A stretch of DNA of 7,912 bases from Pseudomonadota bacterium (GTDB lineage Bacteria; Pseudomonadota; Alphaproteobacteria; Rhizobiales; Beijerinckiaceae). Position numbers and translations under genes: made by a program. The notes under the pieces were generated by a model that was not told where the DNA came from, did not search any database, and saw nothing but the letters and a program-made list of their open reading frames with translations. Positions within the stretch are counted from its first letter, which is position 1. Each line of letters begins with the position of its first letter. Below are positions 6,958-7,912 of the stretch, one piece after another. The stretch is taken from NCBI GenBank assembly GCA_021812505.1, contig JAKANG010000047.1:1-7912 (forward strand), read 5' to 3'.

Positions 6958-7082
6958 CGCGCCTGGGCCTTGTCGCGCAATCGGCGCGGCCAGACAATTT
7001 CGAACCGCGCGCCTTGGGGTTTCGGCCAGTAATCCGCCCCCTTCCCCGCATGTAAGAAAAAAATAATAAACAGTTAAAACCT

Positions 7083-7097
7083 GCGACACGTTGTCGC
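7083..7097. promoter_or_regulatory. Palindromic candidate operator, GCGAC-N5-GTCGC
   Basis: GCGACA (7083-7088), CGT, TGTCGC (7092-7097) is a perfect 6-bp inverted repeat with a 3-nt centre. It matches the half-site pattern GCGNC...GNCGC that I recall for the alphaproteobacterial redox regulators PrrA/RegA/RegR, with five bases between half-sites. It lies 130 bases upstream of the -35 box of the small transcription unit. Binding by this or any regulator is inference only. Confidence 0.35.
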
Positions 7098-7226
7098 TGA
7101 AACAAGGAAACGAAACCGGCGACCTTATTCGTGCTTAGGCGCAGAATGCGTCCGCATAATTGTTATAAATCTGTTAGATTCCGTTCGGCTTTACCAACGC
7201 AACACAGGCCGTAACCTAACCGGAAT

Positions 7227-7254
7227 TTGTAAACCTGACGAAACAGCCTATATT
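7227..7254 (+). promoter_or_regulatory. Sigma70-like promoter of the small transcription unit
   Basis: TTGTAA (7227-7232, four of six matches to TTGACA) is followed after 16 bases by TATATT (7249-7254, five of six matches to TATAAT). The region just upstream is AT-rich, as expected for a promoter. Transcription would begin near 7261. It is the best sigma70 match I found in the window, and it points at the leader, microprotein and terminator downstream. Confidence 0.6.
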
Positions 7255-7297
7255 CGACGGAGTGGAGGCGCTTCTCTTTGAGTCTCCGCTGATCGCT

Positions 7298-7369
7298 CTG
7301 GTCCCGCCAAGGGACCGGCGGTCCTGGAATCGAGCCCTTGGCTGGCTCGGGGCTGGCCCTGCGCCAGCC
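7298..7369 (+). promoter_or_regulatory. Structured RNA leader with three hairpins
   Basis: Three stems follow each other in the presumed 5' UTR. CTGGTCCC (7298-7305) pairs with GGGACCGG (7311-7318); CGAGCC (7331-7336) pairs with GGCTCG (7344-7349); GGCTGGC (7351-7357) pairs with GCCAGCC (7363-7369). The 3' arm of the first can instead pair with downstream sequence: GGACC (7312-7316) with GGTCC (7320-7324), so two folds exclude each other. The third stem ends 19 nt before the ORF start. I do not recognise a known riboswitch; the hairpin loops lack the ACGR motif of guanidine-II (mini-ykkC) RNAs. It could be a cis-regulator, or part of a structured small RNA. Confidence 0.5.
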
Positions 7370-7388
7370 TGGCAATGAAAGAGAGTGA

Positions 7389-7481
7389 ATGATGGACTAT
7401 GGACTGCTCGCCGCGATCCTGACAGTGTTGGGCGCGGGGATGGTGGCTCAATGCCTCTGGGAAGGCTGCGAGCCGCACTGA
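7389..7481 (+). CDS. Putative 30-residue single-pass membrane microprotein
   Basis: The frame encodes 30 residues (29 if the adjacent second ATG at 7392 is used). Residues 4-20 form one hydrophobic segment (YGLLAAILTVLGAGMVA), long enough to cross a membrane, followed by a short polar tail with Cys22, Trp24, Cys27 and terminal His30. The layout resembles membrane microproteins that accompany transporters or oxidases, such as KdpF or CydX, but I see no sequence match and no such partner gene nearby. By hand count 24 of 30 third positions are G or C, as expected for coding sequence here. A GAGAG at 7381-7385 is a modest ribosome-binding site, better spaced for the 7392 ATG. A five-codon frame (MKESE, 7375-7392) ends overlapping the start as ATGA and might couple translation. 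The gene sits alone between its own promoter and a strong terminator. If it is not translated, the region would be a noncoding RNA. Confidence 0.5.
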   Translation: MMDYGLLAAILTVLGAGMVAQCLWEGCEPH

Positions 7482-7572
7482 GGCGAAGCATCGCCTTGAA
7501 AAGCGCGTCGGCCACGGATTTGCCGGCGCAGCCGAATTGGGAGGAAAAATCGCGCGACGGCTGAACGTCGCG
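7482..7572 (+). other. Structured 3' UTR of the small transcription unit
   Basis: Directly after the ORF stop, GGCGA (7482-7486) pairs with TCGCC (7491-7495). Further on, CGCGACG (7553-7559) pairs perfectly with CGTCGCG (7566-7572) around a 6-nt loop. A GGGAGG at 7539-7544 has no ATG at a useful distance, so no second ORF is called. The purine-rich unpaired stretch before the second hairpin could be an RNA- or ribosome-contacting site if the transcript works as a small RNA. Confidence 0.4.
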
Positions 7573-7588
7573 AATGTCGTTTCCGGAC

Positions 7589-7623
7589 GGGGCCCCCGCG
7601 ATGTCGCGGGGGCCCCTTGCTTT
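7589..7623 (+). terminator. Strong intrinsic terminator
   Basis: GGGGCCCCCGCG (7589-7600), loop ATGT, CGCGGGGGCCCC (7605-7616) is a perfect 12-bp all-GC stem with a 4-nt loop, followed by TTGCTTT (7617-7623). The T-rich tail exists only on the plus strand, so it ends plus-strand transcription. It closes a unit of about 360 nt counted from the predicted start near 7261. Confidence 0.85.
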
Positions 7624-7912
7624 AGGCCCATGGCCGCGCTTCCGCGCCGCGCCCTTGAAACGCCGTGGCAAAGCGCCATATCGAAGCCACGGGAGCGCTT
7701 CGGGCTCCCGAAAATCGAGAGGCGCCGGAAAGGGCTTCGACCATCCAATTCGAGCGGCGGCCGTCGTTCCAGTAGTCGTCGGTGCTGGCAACGTATACCA
7801 CACCGTTCACCGCCACGACAGCCATCGGCTGAACCAAGCGCGATTCGCTCGCGCCAAATATCACTTCAGCAAGGCGTTGAAAAAACCCTTTGGTGATCCC
7901 GAACTCGTCGGG
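7622..7912 (-). pseudogene. Reading frame from the right edge, propeller-like motif, possibly a broken gene
   Basis: The frame is open from the right edge to a TAA at 7624-7622, 96 residues, with no start in the window. The first half looks coding: after DEFGITKGFFQRLAEVIFG comes LVQPMAVVAVNGVVYVAS, which resembles the strand pattern of NHL or PQQ-type beta-propeller blades, where a loop and a second strand should follow. Instead the chain continues into STDDYWNDGRRSNWMVEAL and an Arg/Ala-rich end without propeller features. By hand count G/C at third positions falls from 37 of 47 codons before about 7720 to 20 of 32 after it, and the stop lies in the tail of the plus-strand terminator. This suggests that the 3' part of a propeller gene has been lost and the frame runs on into intergenic DNA. 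A genuine short C-terminus of an unknown protein remains possible. Confidence 0.45.

Larger units (their letters stand above)
6780..7226. other. Long intergenic region without a gene
   Basis: About 450 bases with no credible coding frame. The first 180 bases are GC-rich and hold two hairpins (listed separately) in the 3' region of the dehydrogenase transcript. From about 7040 the composition turns AT-rich, with an A-rich run at 7054-7080 and palindromes GCGACA-cgt-TGTCGC at 7083-7097 and AATCT-gtt-AGATT at 7168-7180. The AT-rich half most likely serves as a regulatory region for the small transcription unit that follows. The minus-strand frames here show no ribosome-binding site or recognisable domain. 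Confidence 0.6.

Noticed and set aside
5898..6980. A 360-codon minus-strand frame opposite the dehydrogenase gene
   Set aside because: It is a shadow of the dehydrogenase: Arg/Asp/Ala-rich, without motifs, while the plus-strand protein has all catalytic residues.
7163..7375. A 70-codon minus-strand frame across the promoter and leader
   Set aside because: No ribosome-binding site, no domain, and it overlaps the AT-rich promoter and plus-strand hairpins.
7261..7623. Known structured RNAs (RNase P RNA, tmRNA, SRP RNA, 6S RNA) as the identity of the small transcript
   Set aside because: The conserved RNase P core (GAGGAAAGTC), tmRNA tag and acceptor sequences, and the SRP core motif are not present. 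6S RNA is not excluded formally, but the separate short hairpins do not give its long stem with a central bubble.
7690..7710. Hairpin CGGGAGC / GCTCCCG as a terminator
   Set aside because: It is followed by AAAA on the plus strand and by mixed sequence on the minus strand, so neither orientation has a T-tract.
7216..7803. A 195-codon minus-strand frame running through the small unit and its terminator
   Set aside because: Its sequence is low-complexity Arg/Pro/Ala/Ser without a domain, and it crosses a strong plus-strand terminator and promoter. The plus-strand elements explain the region better.

Overview
The window reads as chromosomal DNA of a high-GC alphaproteobacterium. The order Hyphomicrobiales (Rhizobiales) is likely, perhaps near the Beijerinckiaceae or Methylocystaceae. 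This is an inference from strong G/C preference at third codon positions, a secreted tandem SH3_4-type protein and the flavour of the proteins; no rRNA or marker gene fixes the taxon. I see no tRNA, rRNA, CRISPR array, insertion sequence or phage gene.

Left block (68-4885): two NAD-salvage genes bracket two proteostasis genes. pncA (nicotinamidase) runs on the plus strand and overlaps, tail to tail by 16 nt, the 3' end of lon. On the minus strand the transcription order is pncB (nicotinate phosphoribosyltransferase), a small heat-shock protein gene, then lon, with gaps of 59 and 11 nt, which suggests one transcription unit. PncA makes nicotinate from nicotinamide and PncB turns it into nicotinate mononucleotide, so the complete Preiss-Handler entry is here. 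The Hsp20 would hold unfolding proteins and Lon would degrade them. The Lon looks like a second, non-housekeeping subtype, and the Hsp20 lacks the usual C-terminal IxI anchor.

Middle block (4995-6779): a gene for an exported protein with two bacterial SH3 domains (minus strand) is divergent from a D-2-hydroxyacid dehydrogenase of the glyoxylate/hydroxypyruvate reductase type (plus strand). The 219-bp region between them carries a perfect 9-bp inverted repeat with a 4-nt loop.

Right block (6780-7912): this is mostly not conventional coding sequence. After two GC-rich hairpins behind the dehydrogenase comes an AT-rich stretch with short palindromes, then a self-contained small transcription unit. 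It has a sigma70-like promoter (7227-7254), a leader of about 128 nt with three hairpins, a 30-codon ORF for a possible single-pass membrane microprotein with two cysteines (7389-7481), a structured 3' UTR and a very strong intrinsic terminator (7589-7623). This is the best candidate for something undescribed in the window. A minus-strand reading frame entering from the right edge has a beta-propeller-like strand motif and then loses coding character, so it may be the remnant of a broken gene.

Several gene starts given here are shorter than the longest open frames (lon, hsp20, pncB, SH3 gene), because ribosome-binding sites or a signal peptide favour internal ATGs.
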